Assembly: GCA_963850095.1 (NCBI GenBank)
Contig: CAWKJX010000012.1
Span: 62,001-126,000 of the forward strand
DNA from: Bog-473 sp963850095
GTDB lineage: Bacteria > Actinomycetota > Acidimicrobiia > Acidimicrobiales > RAAP-2
Direction: 5' to 3'
DNA: 64,000 nucleotides
Part shown: positions 1-8,399 of the stretch, piece after piece
Position numbering within the stretch: position 1 is the first letter of the stretch
Layout: every line of letters begins with the position of its first letter
Made by a program: the position numbers and the translations under genes
Notes under the pieces: model-generated
Told to the model about the DNA's origin: nothing
Databases searched by the model: none
What the model saw: the letters and a program-made list of their open reading frames with translations, nothing else

Positions 1-1
1 C

Positions 2-259
2 TCCGAGGCATACCGGCTGGCTCTGGCCAAGGGGATCGAGTTCCCGTTCGACGACCCGCTCCGCTACGTGACCGACTTCGCGGCCACCATTCCGAACGCC
101 AGCCCGTCGATGCGCCTGGACCATTTGGCCCGGCGGCCCTCGGAGATCGACGTCATCAACGGACAGGTCGTCGCATTGAGTCGCGAGCTCGGCCTCGAGG
201 CGCCGTACAACGAGACTCTCTGTGCCGTTGTGCGCCGTCGCGAGTCGTTGTTCACCTGA
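2..259 (+). CDS. 2-dehydropantoate 2-reductase family protein, C-terminal end (partial)
   Basis: This is the last 85 codons of a gene that enters from the left edge, ending at a TGA at 257-259. The readable tail matches the helical C-terminal domain of the PanE/ApbA ketopantoate reductase family. It has a PSMRLDH stretch, then RRPSEIDVINGQVV, then LGLEAPYNETL, which corresponds to the family pattern of S-M-x-x-D followed by T/S-E-I-D-x-I-N-G and P-x-N. In the family this domain carries catalytic Lys/Asn/Ser contacts for NADPH-dependent reduction of ketopantoate to pantoate (pantothenate synthesis). Paralogues acting on other 2-keto acids are common, so no symbol is given. The NADPH-binding half lies outside the window. 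About 290 bp without a gene follow, in which I see no recognisable site. Confidence 0.72.
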   Translation, partial: SEAYRLALAKGIEFPFDDPLRYVTDFAATIPNASPSMRLDHLARRPSEIDVINGQVVALSRELGLEAPYNETLCAVVRRRESLFT

Positions 260-551
260 CCTCGGCGGGCGGAGGACAGTCGACACCACTGGAATTTCCG
301 TCCCTGCCATTCGGCCATCCGAAATGCAAACAGATCGGCGCCATCGAGAAGACGGTGGTCAACCTGCCGGCGGGGCTGGTCAGGAGCATCAGGGGCGAAC
401 GAACAGCGCCGTGTGGACAACCCAGACCCGTGTCGGAGGAGTGAGTTGCCTCGCTTCACGATGCCTGGGAGCGTGGTCGGCGTCCCGTGCAGCGCGGCGC
501 CCGCTTGGAGCGTGTAAATAGTGTGACTCGACGTCCCGCCAGCGGTTCGAA

Positions 552-1073
552 GTGACGGAGCCCGCAACCGCGGCAGGGGCCTTCGACGACTTCTTCCGCA
601 CGACCGGTCCGAAATTGGTGGCCCTGGGCTACGTCTTCACGGGCGATCGTGCCCAGGCCCAGGACCTGGCCCAGGAGACCTTGCTGCGAGCCTGGAAGCG
701 CTGGGAAGCGGTCTCTGCCTACGACGACCCGGCCGCCTGGTGCCGGCGCGTGCTGTGCAACCTGGCCACGAGCGAGTGGCGCAAGGCCACCCGTCGCCAG
801 GCGGTCCCCCTGTCGGTGACCGTGTCGCCGGAACCAGATGTGGAGGCCATAGAGCTCGCCCGCGCCCTCGACACGTTGCCGGCGCCGCAGCGCACCGCCA
901 TCGTCCTCCACGATGCCGGCGACCTTGGTGTGGCCGCCATTGCCCGCGAGCTCGAGGTCCCAGAGGGCACGGTCCGCTCGTGGCTGTCCCGAGGAAGGAA
1001 GGCCTTGGCGGCCGAACTCTCCCTCTCCGATGCCGAAGACGAGGTGGTGCGGCACAATGACCGAACACACTGA
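552..1073 (+). CDS. ECF-type RNA polymerase sigma factor (SigE-like family)
   Basis: A 173-residue sigma-70 family protein of extracytoplasmic-function size. Region 2 is at about residues 10-80: FDDFFRTTGPKLVALGYVFTG, a D-x-A-Q-x-L-A-Q-E-T-L-L-R-A-W-x-R-W core, then ...DDPAAWCRRVLCN. Region 4 is at about residues 108-155, with LPAPQRTAIVLH and the helix-turn-helix IARELEVPEGTVRSWLSRG. The GTG at 552 is chosen because it opens directly into region 2, and no better start lies upstream. The gene overlaps the next one by 17 bases, so the two are translationally coupled. The neighbour is a single-pass membrane protein, so the pair may form a sigma factor with a membrane sensor or anti-sigma factor. 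This role is inferred from position only; no anti-sigma domain (zinc-binding HxxxCxxC) is visible next door. Confidence 0.9.
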   Translation: MTEPATAAGAFDDFFRTTGPKLVALGYVFTGDRAQAQDLAQETLLRAWKRWEAVSAYDDPAAWCRRVLCNLATSEWRKATRRQAVPLSVTVSPEPDVEAIELARALDTLPAPQRTAIVLHDAGDLGVAAIARELEVPEGTVRSWLSRGRKALAAELSLSDAEDEVVRHNDRTH

Positions 1074-2498
1074 GACCCCCCTCCCTCCCGCCGAACGGGA
1101 AGTGAGGGACCTGATCGCCCGGGTGGCGCGCCGCGGGGCGACGATCGAACTGTCCGTCGCTCAGGTCACTGACATCACCGGGCGGAGACGAAGCCGGTCC
1201 AGGACCCTCTACGCGCCGCTGGGCGCCCTCGTGGCCGTGGCGGCCGCCGTAGCCCTGCTCCTCTTCCTGGTGGCGGGGCCGGCCACCCACCAACCAGCCG
1301 CCCCGTCGCGTTCGGCCGGCTCGTCCAGCCTGCGCATGGAGCTCGTCAAATCGACATCCTCGCCGTTCCAGTCGGTCGGCGGCGGTCCCCAGACGGGCGA
1401 TCTGCTCTGCGTCACGGCATCCACCTGCTACGCGTCGGAGTCGGATCTCATTGGGTCGGGTTGGGAGGCCACGACCGACGGAGGGGTGTCCTGGCACGCC
1501 CTGGCGCCGCTGCCGGGGGGACGGCACTTGACGGACCCCGTCTCGTGCCCGACCTCGACCACCTGCATCGGCAGCGACGCGCCGACCGTGCCGGGTGTCG
1601 CCCCCGCCCAGGTTCCAGGTTTGGCGTGGACGTCCGACGGTGGCCGCAGCTGGCGCCTCGACCCGCTCCCGGTATCCGCCGGCGCGATCAGCTCGACAGT
1701 GGAGCAGCTCTCGTGCCCCACCGCGTCCGACTGCGTCGCCTTCCTGGCCGATCAGGGGGTCGGCTCCTCAGCCGCCTCGACCAGCAACGACTTCTTCATG
1801 ACCACCACCGATGGCGGCTCGACCTGGACGTCGTCTGCCGCGCCCGCGGGTCTGACCGACCTTTGGACACTGCGTTGCGACGGAGACGGCGATTGCATCG
1901 GTCTGATCCCTGCGGGGACGGTCCAGGATCCGAGCACAGAGAGCCATTGTCGCCATCCGCTCGAGCAACTGGGGTCGGTCGTGGACCACGACGTCTTCGC
2001 CCATGCCCTCTGGCCCCGGCATTCTGCTGATCGCATGCGGCGACGCCCTCCACTGCATTGCGGCCTTCCCGGCCGACCAGGGGACCACGTTCGACCTGGC
2101 CCGAACGTCGAACGGCGCGCCAGACGTGGACGACCGCGCCGGCCCCTGCGGGCTGGCCGGCGATCGCCATCTCGCTCAGTTGCGCCGACGGTGAGGACTG
2201 CTACCTCTCCGCTTCTGACCCCACCCAAGCGGGGTACGGATCCCCCGCCTTGGAGGTCACCCATGACGGCGGGGCCTCCTGGACGCCCCTGCAGCTGCCG
2301 GACGTGGCCGGTCAACCGCTGGCCTTGGTGTACCCCCTGAGCTGTCCCGTCGCGGCTGGGTGCATCGGCGTCGGGGCGACGCCCGACGAGTTCAACCCGC
2401 CGTCGCGTCTCACCGCCCCTCCGACCCGCACCGCACCGTCGTCCCCGAACAAGAACAGGGTGATCATCTCCAACCTGATGCCCGAACATGGTTCCTGA
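1057..2498 (+). CDS. membrane-anchored protein with BNR/sialidase-like repeats (two frameshifts)
   Basis: The ATG at 1057 lies inside the end of the sigma gene. The protein starts with about 48 cytoplasmic residues rich in Arg and Glu. One transmembrane helix follows at about residues 50-70 (LGALVAVAAAVALLLFLVAG), then a long extracytoplasmic part. That part repeats the motifs D-G-G-x-S-W (three clear copies: TTDGGVSW, TSDGGRSW, TTDGGSTW) and C-P-T-x-x-x-C, as in Asp-box/BNR beta-propellers. Reading is in frame 1 to about 1945, frame 2 to about 2120 (where SSNWGRSWTTT appears) and frame 3 to the TGA at 2498 (THDGGASW). Each break is equivalent to one extra base, and the propeller motifs resume after each break. 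The overlap with an ECF sigma gene suggests a sensor or regulator of that sigma factor, but no known anti-sigma fold is recognised. Confidence 0.65.
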
Positions 2499-2522
2499 CC
2501 AGCGGGCCGACATCAGGGGGAT

Positions 2523-3317
2523 TCAATCCCCCATGCGAATCCTTGCTCGGAGCGCGGCGAGGGCGAGCGCCATGCCCGCGACGGCGAGCCCGGCCACGGC
2601 AGCCAAACCCTCCAGCAGCGGTCGGGCCTGCCACCCGGAGGTGATGAGGGCACGAAGCGCCCCGAGCAGGTAGGTCACCGGGTTGTACGTGGCGATGGCG
2701 GAGAACCACCCGGTGAGCAGTTGCTTGGGTACCACGGCGTCGGTGAGGAAGAACAGCGGGAAGAAGACGACGTAGCAGGCATTGACGGCGGCGGGACTGC
2801 CGGTCTTCAGCGCAACGGCATAAGGAAACGCCGTGAAGGCCAGGCCCCACAGCGCGGAGAAGCCGACGAACACCAGGAGACCGGGCCAGCCGGTGGCAAA
2901 GCGCACCCCGACGATGGCGCCGATGGCCAGGACAGGCAGGCACAGGGCGACGATCACGGCCACATCGGCCGCCATCAGCCCGAGCAGGAGGGCGGACCTC
3001 CTGATCGGGGTCATGCACAGCCGATCGAAATACCCGCCTTGGATATCGCTCACCAGTGCGGGGGCTCGCGACATCCCGGTCACGGCAAACGCAATCGCCA
3101 TGGGGAGCAGAAAGGCCTTGTAGTCGAGGGCGGTGCCCGCCAGCTTCTCGAGTGCGCCCAGGTTCACGCTGTAGAAGAAGGCCGGGACGAAGACGGCCGG
3201 GATCACCGCCGCGGGCTCCCGGGGCACTTGGCGAAGGGCACGGCCGGCGATGGCCCCTACGTCGTGAACGAAGCCGGCCTCGCGCCCGATGATGCCGGCA
3301 CTCTCGACGGTGGTCAC
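2523..3317 (-). CDS. ABC-2 type transporter permease (DrrB-like)
   Basis: A 264-residue integral membrane protein with about six hydrophobic segments. It has the ABC-2 permease layout: an amphipathic N-terminus, VPAFFYSVNLG, then DIQGGYFDRLCMTPIRRSALLLG (the conserved loop ending in P-I-R/S-R), and a C-terminal NPVTYLLGALRALI motif typical of DrrB/NodJ-type exporters. Its start overlaps the stop of the upstream ATPase by four bases, so it is the second gene of a two-gene operon. The pair should form a 2+2 exporter of drugs or lipids in the cytoplasmic membrane. The substrate cannot be told from sequence. Expression is probably controlled by the divergent TetR-family gene. It converges with the propeller-like gene, with only 24 bases between them. 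Confidence 0.9.
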   Translation of the reverse strand: MTTVESAGIIGREAGFVHDVGAIAGRALRQVPREPAAVIPAVFVPAFFYSVNLGALEKLAGTALDYKAFLLPMAIAFAVTGMSRAPALVSDIQGGYFDRLCMTPIRRSALLLGLMAADVAVIVALCLPVLAIGAIVGVRFATGWPGLLVFVGFSALWGLAFTAFPYAVALKTGSPAAVNACYVVFFPLFFLTDAVVPKQLLTGWFSAIATYNPVTYLLGALRALITSGWQARPLLEGLAAVAGLAVAGMALALAALRARIRMGD

Positions 3318-4162
3318 GAGTGGACCTCCTCTCGCTCGATGCGGGACCCGGTCATCTCCATGAAGACGTCGTCCAAGGTCGGGGTCCGCATGGTCAGGCT
3401 CTTGATATGGAGCCCCGTGCGGCCCAGAGCCACGGCGACCGTGCCGAGGGCCGCCGACCCGTCAGAGGTGTTGACCGTAATGGTGCCATCGGCGTTCCAG
3501 GCCGAGTCGAGCCCTTCGACGACGCGCAGCGTGTCGACCGCTCCGCTGCCCTCCCCCTCGACCTCGGCCACGATCACGTCGTGTCCGACGGCATGCTTGA
3601 GGTCGGCGGGAGAGCCCTCAGCGACCAGTCGTCCTGACGAAATGATGCCCACCCGGTCGGCCAGGGTGTCGGCTTCATCGAGGTACTGCGTCGTCAAGAA
3701 GATGGTCATGCCGAGCTCGCGGTTGAGCCTCTGCACCTCGGACCACACCGCGGCGCGGCTGTGGGGGTCGAGCCCCGTGGTCGGCTCATCGAGAAAGAGC
3801 ACCTCGGGGTTGTGCACCAAGGCGGCGGCCAGGTCGAGTCGCCGCTTCATGCCCCCCGAATAGGTGCCGATGCGCCGATCGATGGCGGTACCGATGTCAA
3901 CCAGGTCGAGGACCTCGGCCAGTCGCGTCCGGACGTGCGCGGCACTCAAGCCGTAGAGGCGGCCCTGCAGGGCAAGCAGTTCACGCCCGGTCTGCCGATC
4001 GTCGATCGCCGCGTCCTGAAGGGCCACACCGATGCGGATCCTGACCGATTTGGGATCCCGTACGACGTCGTACCCGGCCACACACGCCGTCCCGGCGGTC
4101 GGCTTGAGGAGCGTGCACAGAATCCGGACGACCGTCGACTTGCCGGCCCCGTTCGGTCCCAA
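3314..4162 (-). CDS. ABC transporter ATP-binding protein (DrrA/daunorubicin-resistance type), start unresolved
   Basis: The ATPase partner of the permease. Walker A is GPNGAGKST, the signature is YSGGMKRRLDLA, Walker B is LFLDEPTTGLD, and a Q-loop and His-switch region are present (TTQYLDEAD). The C-terminal about 80 residues form the DrrA-type accessory domain ending in TPTLDDVFMEMTG. The only formal start in this frame is a TTG inside Walker A at 4162. Clear homology (VIASGLVRRFASTVAVDGL, then RRGEIYGFL) continues upstream to about 4255 without ATG, GTG or TTG before a stop. Either a non-standard start is used or a base is missing near 4255-4310, where an ATG/GTG exists in the neighbouring frame. 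The true protein is therefore about 30 residues longer than listed. The operon promoter lies in the intergenic region shared with the TetR gene. Confidence 0.88.
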   Translation of the reverse strand: MGPNGAGKSTVVRILCTLLKPTAGTACVAGYDVVRDPKSVRIRIGVALQDAAIDDRQTGRELLALQGRLYGLSAAHVRTRLAEVLDLVDIGTAIDRRIGTYSGGMKRRLDLAAALVHNPEVLFLDEPTTGLDPHSRAAVWSEVQRLNRELGMTIFLTTQYLDEADTLADRVGIISSGRLVAEGSPADLKHAVGHDVIVAEVEGEGSGAVDTLRVVEGLDSAWNADGTITVNTSDGSAALGTVAVALGRTGLHIKSLTMRTPTLDDVFMEMTGSRIEREEVHS

Positions 4163-4324
4163 GAATCCGTAGATCTCCCCTCGCCGAACGCACAGGTCGA
4201 GACCGTCGACGGCGACGGTCGAAGCGAAACGCCGGACCAGTCCAGAGGCGATGACGGCGGCGTCCGTCGGATCGACACGTGGAATGTCCGGAACCCGTGT
4301 CCCGGGCTCATACCCAGCCAGAAT

Positions 4325-4353
4325 CGTTCATACTAGTCAGTATCTATTATACT
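4325..4353. promoter_or_regulatory. divergent promoter and probable TetR operator
   Basis: This short AT-rich island in GC-rich DNA lies between the ABC exporter and the TetR gene. An inverted repeat, ATACT-AGTC-AGTAT, occupies 4330-4343. Immediately next to it, ATTATACT reads as a -10 box in both directions: TATACT at 4348-4353 for the TetR gene, and TATAAT on the minus strand at 4346-4351 for the ABC operon. A regulator bound to the palindrome would block both promoters, which fits the usual autoregulated TetR/exporter pair. The assignment is from symmetry and position only. Confidence 0.55.
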
Positions 4354-4371
4354 GTCGGGTAGCGCAACCCT

Positions 4372-4992
4372 ATGGCCCTCCAACCCCTCACCCCCGAACG
4401 CCGGCGGCAGCAAACCCGGGAGCACCTCCTGTCCGCCGCGGCCGAGGTCTTCGGCGAGCGGGGGTTCCACGGTGCCTCACTCGACGAGGTGGCGGCCGTT
4501 GCCGGCTTCACCAAGGGGGCCGTGTACTCCAACTTCAAGAACAAGGAGGACCTCTTCCTCGCCCTCTTCAAGGCGAACTACGAGCGGGAGATGCAGGCCC
4601 TCCGAGCCATGCTCGAGGACTCCGACGTGCGACCGGAAGCCCGCGTTTCGGACTTCGTCTCCTTGACCCGGGACGAGACCCGTCGGTCCCGGAACATGGG
4701 CCTGCTGTATCAGGAGTTCTGGCTCTACGCGGCACGCAACCCGGCGGCCCGAGAAGAGCTCACGCGTATTGAGGAAGAGGGGGTGCGAGCGCTCGCCGAA
4801 ATCATCGAGGCGGAGCGGGAGCGCCAGGGCATTGAGCCCCTCGAGTCGGCTGTTCAGGCGGCGAGGCTGATTCTGATCCTCTTCCGCGGCATAGGGCAGC
4901 TGCGAGTCCTCCAACCAGATGTCGCCGACGACGAACTCGTCGAGGCAGCCATTTCCTTCGTGGCACGCGGGCTCGGTGCTGCCATCGATTGA
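4372..4992 (+). CDS. TetR/AcrR family transcriptional regulator
   Basis: A 206-residue protein with the TetR N-terminal DNA-binding domain at about residues 8-55: RQQTREHLLSAAAEVFGERG, the recognition segment TKGAVYSNFKNKEDLF, and GASLDEVAAVAGF between them. The rest is the variable ligand-binding helical domain with a C-terminal dimerisation region. It is divergent from the DrrAB-like exporter, with an inverted repeat and overlapping -10 boxes between them. It is therefore most likely the repressor of that exporter and of itself. The inducer is unknown. The ATG at 4372 is the first start after the promoter, and no strong ribosome-binding site precedes it. Confidence 0.92.
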   Translation: MALQPLTPERRRQQTREHLLSAAAEVFGERGFHGASLDEVAAVAGFTKGAVYSNFKNKEDLFLALFKANYEREMQALRAMLEDSDVRPEARVSDFVSLTRDETRRSRNMGLLYQEFWLYAARNPAAREELTRIEEEGVRALAEIIEAERERQGIEPLESAVQAARLILILFRGIGQLRVLQPDVADDELVEAAISFVARGLGAAID

Positions 4993-5084
4993 GGGTGGTC
5001 ACACGTAGCCGTATGGGAGCTTGGCCTTCCGATTCGGCCATCGATACGGCAGCGACCAAGGCAAGCGAACAACGTCGGAGGGCG

Positions 5085-6137
5085 TCATCGCGTCACCACG
5101 GTACGCCCGATCGTCGCGCGCGACTCCATATCCTCGAGGGCCTGCGCCAGGCCGTCGAAGGGGACGGTCCGACCCACGATCGGTCGGATGGCCCCCGCGG
5201 TCAGGAGCTCGAGCAGGTGGCGCTGGACTCGCAGGCCCACGTCGGTCGTCGGAGGGTTGAAGCGAGGAACCGGGACCGGGACAAAGCTGTTCACGTACGG
5301 GACCACAACGGCATCCACATAGGCCAGGATGACGCCGACGATGTCGAAATTGCCAAAGCAGAGGGCCCGCCCGGAAATCATGGGGATCTCCTCGGCCTCG
5401 ATGCCACTGGCGAACCCGACCACCAGGTGGCGCCCGCCCTGGCCGAGGCACCGGAGTGACTGCAGCGTCGTCTCACCACCCACCCCGTCGAAACAGAGGT
5501 CGACGCCCGCGCCCGCAGTCACCTCGAGGGCGCGTGCAACGAAATCATCGGTTCGGTAGTTGACGACGACATCGGCCCCCAACCCCTCTACGAAGGAGGC
5601 CTTGTCGTCGTTGCCGACCGTCGCAATGACCCGAGCGCCGGCGACCAAGGCCAACTGAACGGCCGCGGAGCCAACACCGCCAGCGGCGGCATGAATCAGG
5701 ACGGTATCGCCTGCGCTCAGATGACCTCGTTCGTGGAGCCCCAGGTGCGCGAGATGGAAGGGGTAGAGGAAGGCCGCGGCCTCGATGTCTCCCAGCTGTT
5801 CTGGCGCCTCGAACACCATGGCGGTCGGGCACGCCACCAGGTCGGCATGAGCGCCGGTGGCCCCCCGGGCGCTCGCTATGACTCTGCGGCCGATCCAGGA
5901 TTCTGCCGCCGACCCTGCTTCCACGACCTCGCCGACACACTCCATCCCGAGCGTGTAGGGAAGCGGCGGATTGACCGTGAGGTAGCGCCCGTGGCAGCCG
6001 TCGACCTCGTTGTAGTTGAGGACGCTGGCGGTCGCCCGCACCAGGACCTCGCCCGCCCCCGGAGCGGGATCAGCCGTCTCGAGCAATTCGAGGGCTTCTG
6101 TCGGCCGCCCGTAGCGGGTCACCTGCCAGGCCCGCAC
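5085..6137 (-). CDS. zinc-free medium-chain dehydrogenase / NADPH:quinone oxidoreductase-like protein
   Basis: An MDR-superfamily protein of about 350 residues. The N-terminal GroES-like domain contains GAGEVLVRATASVLNYNEVDG and YTLGMECVGEV. The Rossmann domain has the NADPH motif AAAGGVGSAAVQLA, followed by GARVIATVGNDDKA. No structural or catalytic zinc cysteines are present, which puts it with quinone oxidoreductases (zeta-crystallin type) or enoyl reductases rather than alcohol dehydrogenases. The start is set at the GTG 6137 (V-R-A-W-Q-V), since family members begin with M-K/R-A-x-x; an upstream start at 6170 would add 11 unrelated residues. The stop lies about 90 bp from the TetR gene (convergent). 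The substrate is not predictable. Confidence 0.85.
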   Translation of the reverse strand: MRAWQVTRYGRPTEALELLETADPAPGAGEVLVRATASVLNYNEVDGCHGRYLTVNPPLPYTLGMECVGEVVEAGSAAESWIGRRVIASARGATGAHADLVACPTAMVFEAPEQLGDIEAAAFLYPFHLAHLGLHERGHLSAGDTVLIHAAAGGVGSAAVQLALVAGARVIATVGNDDKASFVEGLGADVVVNYRTDDFVARALEVTAGAGVDLCFDGVGGETTLQSLRCLGQGGRHLVVGFASGIEAEEIPMISGRALCFGNFDIVGVILAYVDAVVVPYVNSFVPVPVPRFNPPTTDVGLRVQRHLLELLTAGAIRPIVGRTVPFDGLAQALEDMESRATIGRTVVTR

Positions 6138-6249
6138 CTCAGGGGAGCTCCGAGGCCGCAGCACCCACAATCAGTGTCGCCCGGTTCATGTGCGTCCTCC
6201 CCCGTCTCGACCGCCCGTCATCTTTACCCCTCTGTTCTCCGTTCTCCGG

Positions 6250-7228
6250 TCACCGGCCGAGCCGCACCGGCAACCGGCGATAGCCGTTGGTCAAGTTCGA
6301 CCGCATCTTCAGGGGTGTATCGCTCAGCTCCATGGGGGAAAAGCCGGACAGGAGTTCCTCGAAAAATACCCGCGCCTGAAGGCGGCCCACGTGGGCACCA
6401 AGGCAAAAATGGAGACCGGTGCCGAAGCTCAAGTGCGCATTCGGTGTCCGGCGGATATCGAAGACCTCCGGCTCGGTGAAGACCGCCTCGTCACGGTTGG
6501 CGGAGGTGTAGTAGACGGCGACCTTGTCTCCCGTCCCGATCTGTTGGCCGCCCAGCTCGGTATCACTCGTAGCGGTCCGTCGCATGTGGTGGACAGGGTT
6601 GCAGTACCGCAGCATCTCCTCGACGGCCGAGGACACCAACCCGGGGTCCTGGCGCAGTGCTGCCACGTGCTCGGAATGCCGAATGAGCTGATCGGTACCG
6701 GAGGCGATGAGGGTCCTGATGGTGTCATTCCCTGCGGTGACGAGCTGAAAGAAGAACGAGCCGAACTCCACATCGTTCATCGGCTCGCCCTGCTCGAACG
6801 TCGACTCGAGCAACAGGGACGTGACATCCTCCTGCCGGGGCATGGCTCGTCGCCGTGCGGCCCAGTCGATGGCGTAGACGACCAAGTCGAGCGCGGCGCT
6901 GCCCGGGTAGGAGGCCAGGACTTCCTCGTCCTGGCCGCCGAGCGCGATTTCCGCCCAACGCCGGATCATGGGCGTGTCCTCGTGGGGCAGACCCATGATC
7001 TCAGCGATGGTCTCCGACGCGAGCGGGCCGGCGACGTCCGCCCCGCCAGCTCGAGAACAGCTGGGGGTGTCGGGACACATGCACCACGTCGGCGTGGCGC
7101 AACACGGCCCAGTAGCCGGACTCCTCGGGCACGTCCTGCCAATGGACGGGGTCGCTTCGCCGAAGTTCTGCGAAGGTCTGATGTACATCCTCGCCCAAGA
7201 ACCAGGCCGGATCGTGCAGATCGCCCAA
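6250..7228 (-). pseudogene. cytochrome P450, internally deleted and frameshifted
   Basis: The heme-binding region is intact (FGTGLHFCLGAHVGRLQAR), as are the ExxR helix (EEMLRY) and the I-helix (VTAGNDT). The N-terminal 55 residues (PAWFLGEDVHQTFAELR, then DPVHW, GYWAVLRHADVV) read in another frame from a TTG at 7228. Near 7060 the reading moves from FSSWRGG straight to the region before IAEIMGLPHEDTPMIRRW. About 75-110 residues that normally sit between these points (B'-D helices, including the D-P-P-x-H-x-x-x-R segment) are absent. The frame is also off by one. The total is about 325 residues against about 400-430 for bacterial P450s. The closest-looking families are CYP125/142/124-type sterol or lipid hydroxylases. 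An enzyme lacking this core should not fold, so I call it a pseudogene. Confidence 0.75.
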
Positions 7229-7349
7229 CGTGCCGTCCCTTCACGTCCGAGGTTCACTCAACGTATACCCGTGCCAGCGAGCGCGGGCGGGCAACCGCCT
7301 CCACACGTCGAAGGTCGAATCGACGAAGGGCACTCCGGTCATCCCTTTC

Positions 7350-7393
7350 GCAGGTTCACCCCGGCCGCTCAATCGACACCCATTCGAACCTGC
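7350..7393. repeat. 8-bp inverted repeat with 28-nt loop
   Basis: GCAGGTTC (7350-7357) is exactly complementary to GAACCTGC (7386-7393). It lies in the 189-bp gap between the broken P450 and the end of the membrane-anchored unknown gene. No run of T follows on either strand, so it is not a standard intrinsic terminator. It could be an RNA hairpin protecting the 3' end of the upstream transcript, or a protein-binding site. Confidence 0.35.
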
Positions 7394-7417
7394 ACATGAC
7401 CCCGAGGGCCGGAGACG

Positions 7418-8110
7418 TCAGGTGAACCCGAGGTCGCGCAGGTCGTCGGTCACCGCTCCGAGATTCCAATGGCGAGTGGCGTCGCAGCGCCATGCTCCAC
7501 CCTCGTCACAGAGCATGACCAGCCGGGTAATGGTTGGCTGGCCTCCTTCGTGGTCGCCGTAGAGCACATCGACGGTTATGCGCCCGGCAGGGTCGACCGC
7601 CTCCGCAACGGCTGCATGCAGGGCGGCCCTGGGGTCGCGCAGGGCCGCCTGCCAGAACCCGACCCGACCGGCGCTGATCAAGAGATCCCGCTGCTGTGGA
7701 GCAAACGACGACACCGTTGGCGGCCCGTCGCCCCGACGGTGCCGGGCCGCTCCTTGAGGGTCCGCCGCCACCTCTCGGGCCGGATCGGCTTGAAGATGGT
7801 AGGCGCGGAGTACCGCGATGCCGGCTCCGAGATTGCACAACGGGATGGCGAGGTAAATGGTTTGGCCGGAGCGCTCGACGAGCGGCCGCCCGGGTGCAAG
7901 AGAAAAGACCACTCCGTCCGCGAATTGCACCTGGGCTGCCGGATCGTCCGGCCCGGATGGGGCGAGGACGGGGCGTTGCGATGCAAGTAGGGCACGCTCG
8001 GCGATGCGCGCCGTTCTCGAGGACGAGCGCACCGACGAAAAGGTGGCGCCGGCGAGCACGAGCGTGCCCAGCGCGGTGCCGACTTCTGCCCACGTCGCCC
8101 AAGCACTCAT
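7418..8110 (-). CDS. hypothetical membrane-anchored protein
   Basis: A 230-residue protein of unknown function. The N-terminus (MSAWATWAEVGTALGTLVLA) is a single hydrophobic helix ending near residue 28, followed by a basic/serine stretch (SSVRSSSRTARIAERALL) that may form a short coiled coil. The rest is soluble. It contains a beta-rich segment with QRPVLAP and YLAIPLCNLGAGIAVLRAYHL, and ends with ITVDVLYGDHEGGQPTITRL. This architecture is common among small actinobacterial proteins of unknown role with one membrane helix and a cytoplasmic domain. The ATG at 8110 is the natural start because the hydrophobic helix begins at once. No catalytic motif is recognised. Confidence 0.7.
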   Translation of the reverse strand: MSAWATWAEVGTALGTLVLAGATFSSVRSSSRTARIAERALLASQRPVLAPSGPDDPAAQVQFADGVVFSLAPGRPLVERSGQTIYLAIPLCNLGAGIAVLRAYHLQADPAREVAADPQGAARHRRGDGPPTVSSFAPQQRDLLISAGRVGFWQAALRDPRAALHAAVAEAVDPAGRITVDVLYGDHEGGQPTITRLVMLCDEGGAWRCDATRHWNLGAVTDDLRDLGFT

Positions 8111-8399
8111 TTCGTCACCTCGATCGTCTTGAGTCCACTCATCCGACGCTGCGGCCCGTCCGGGGTGCCGCCTCGGGGCACGGCGGAATCAGGGCGTTCG
8201 AGTTGTGACTCAAAGAGGTCGCTTGCCGCCAACACCGATGCCGCCGAGCGGATCGGCCACATCGCCACCGACCTGGGCATTATGCCGGATCAGCCGGCGC
8301 TGGCCCGGCTGAGCCACACGCAGCTGGAGCGGGTCGTGGCGCTGAGGTACGCGAATGGCGCGCGCCGACATTTACCTCGCGGATAGCGTCTGCCGCGCT

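Noticed and set aside
8129..8386. 85-codon plus-strand frame between the unknown protein and the methyltransferase
   Set aside because: The second half (ATDLGIMPDQPALARLSHTQ) looks somewhat protein-like, but no family is recognised and the first half is not coding-like.
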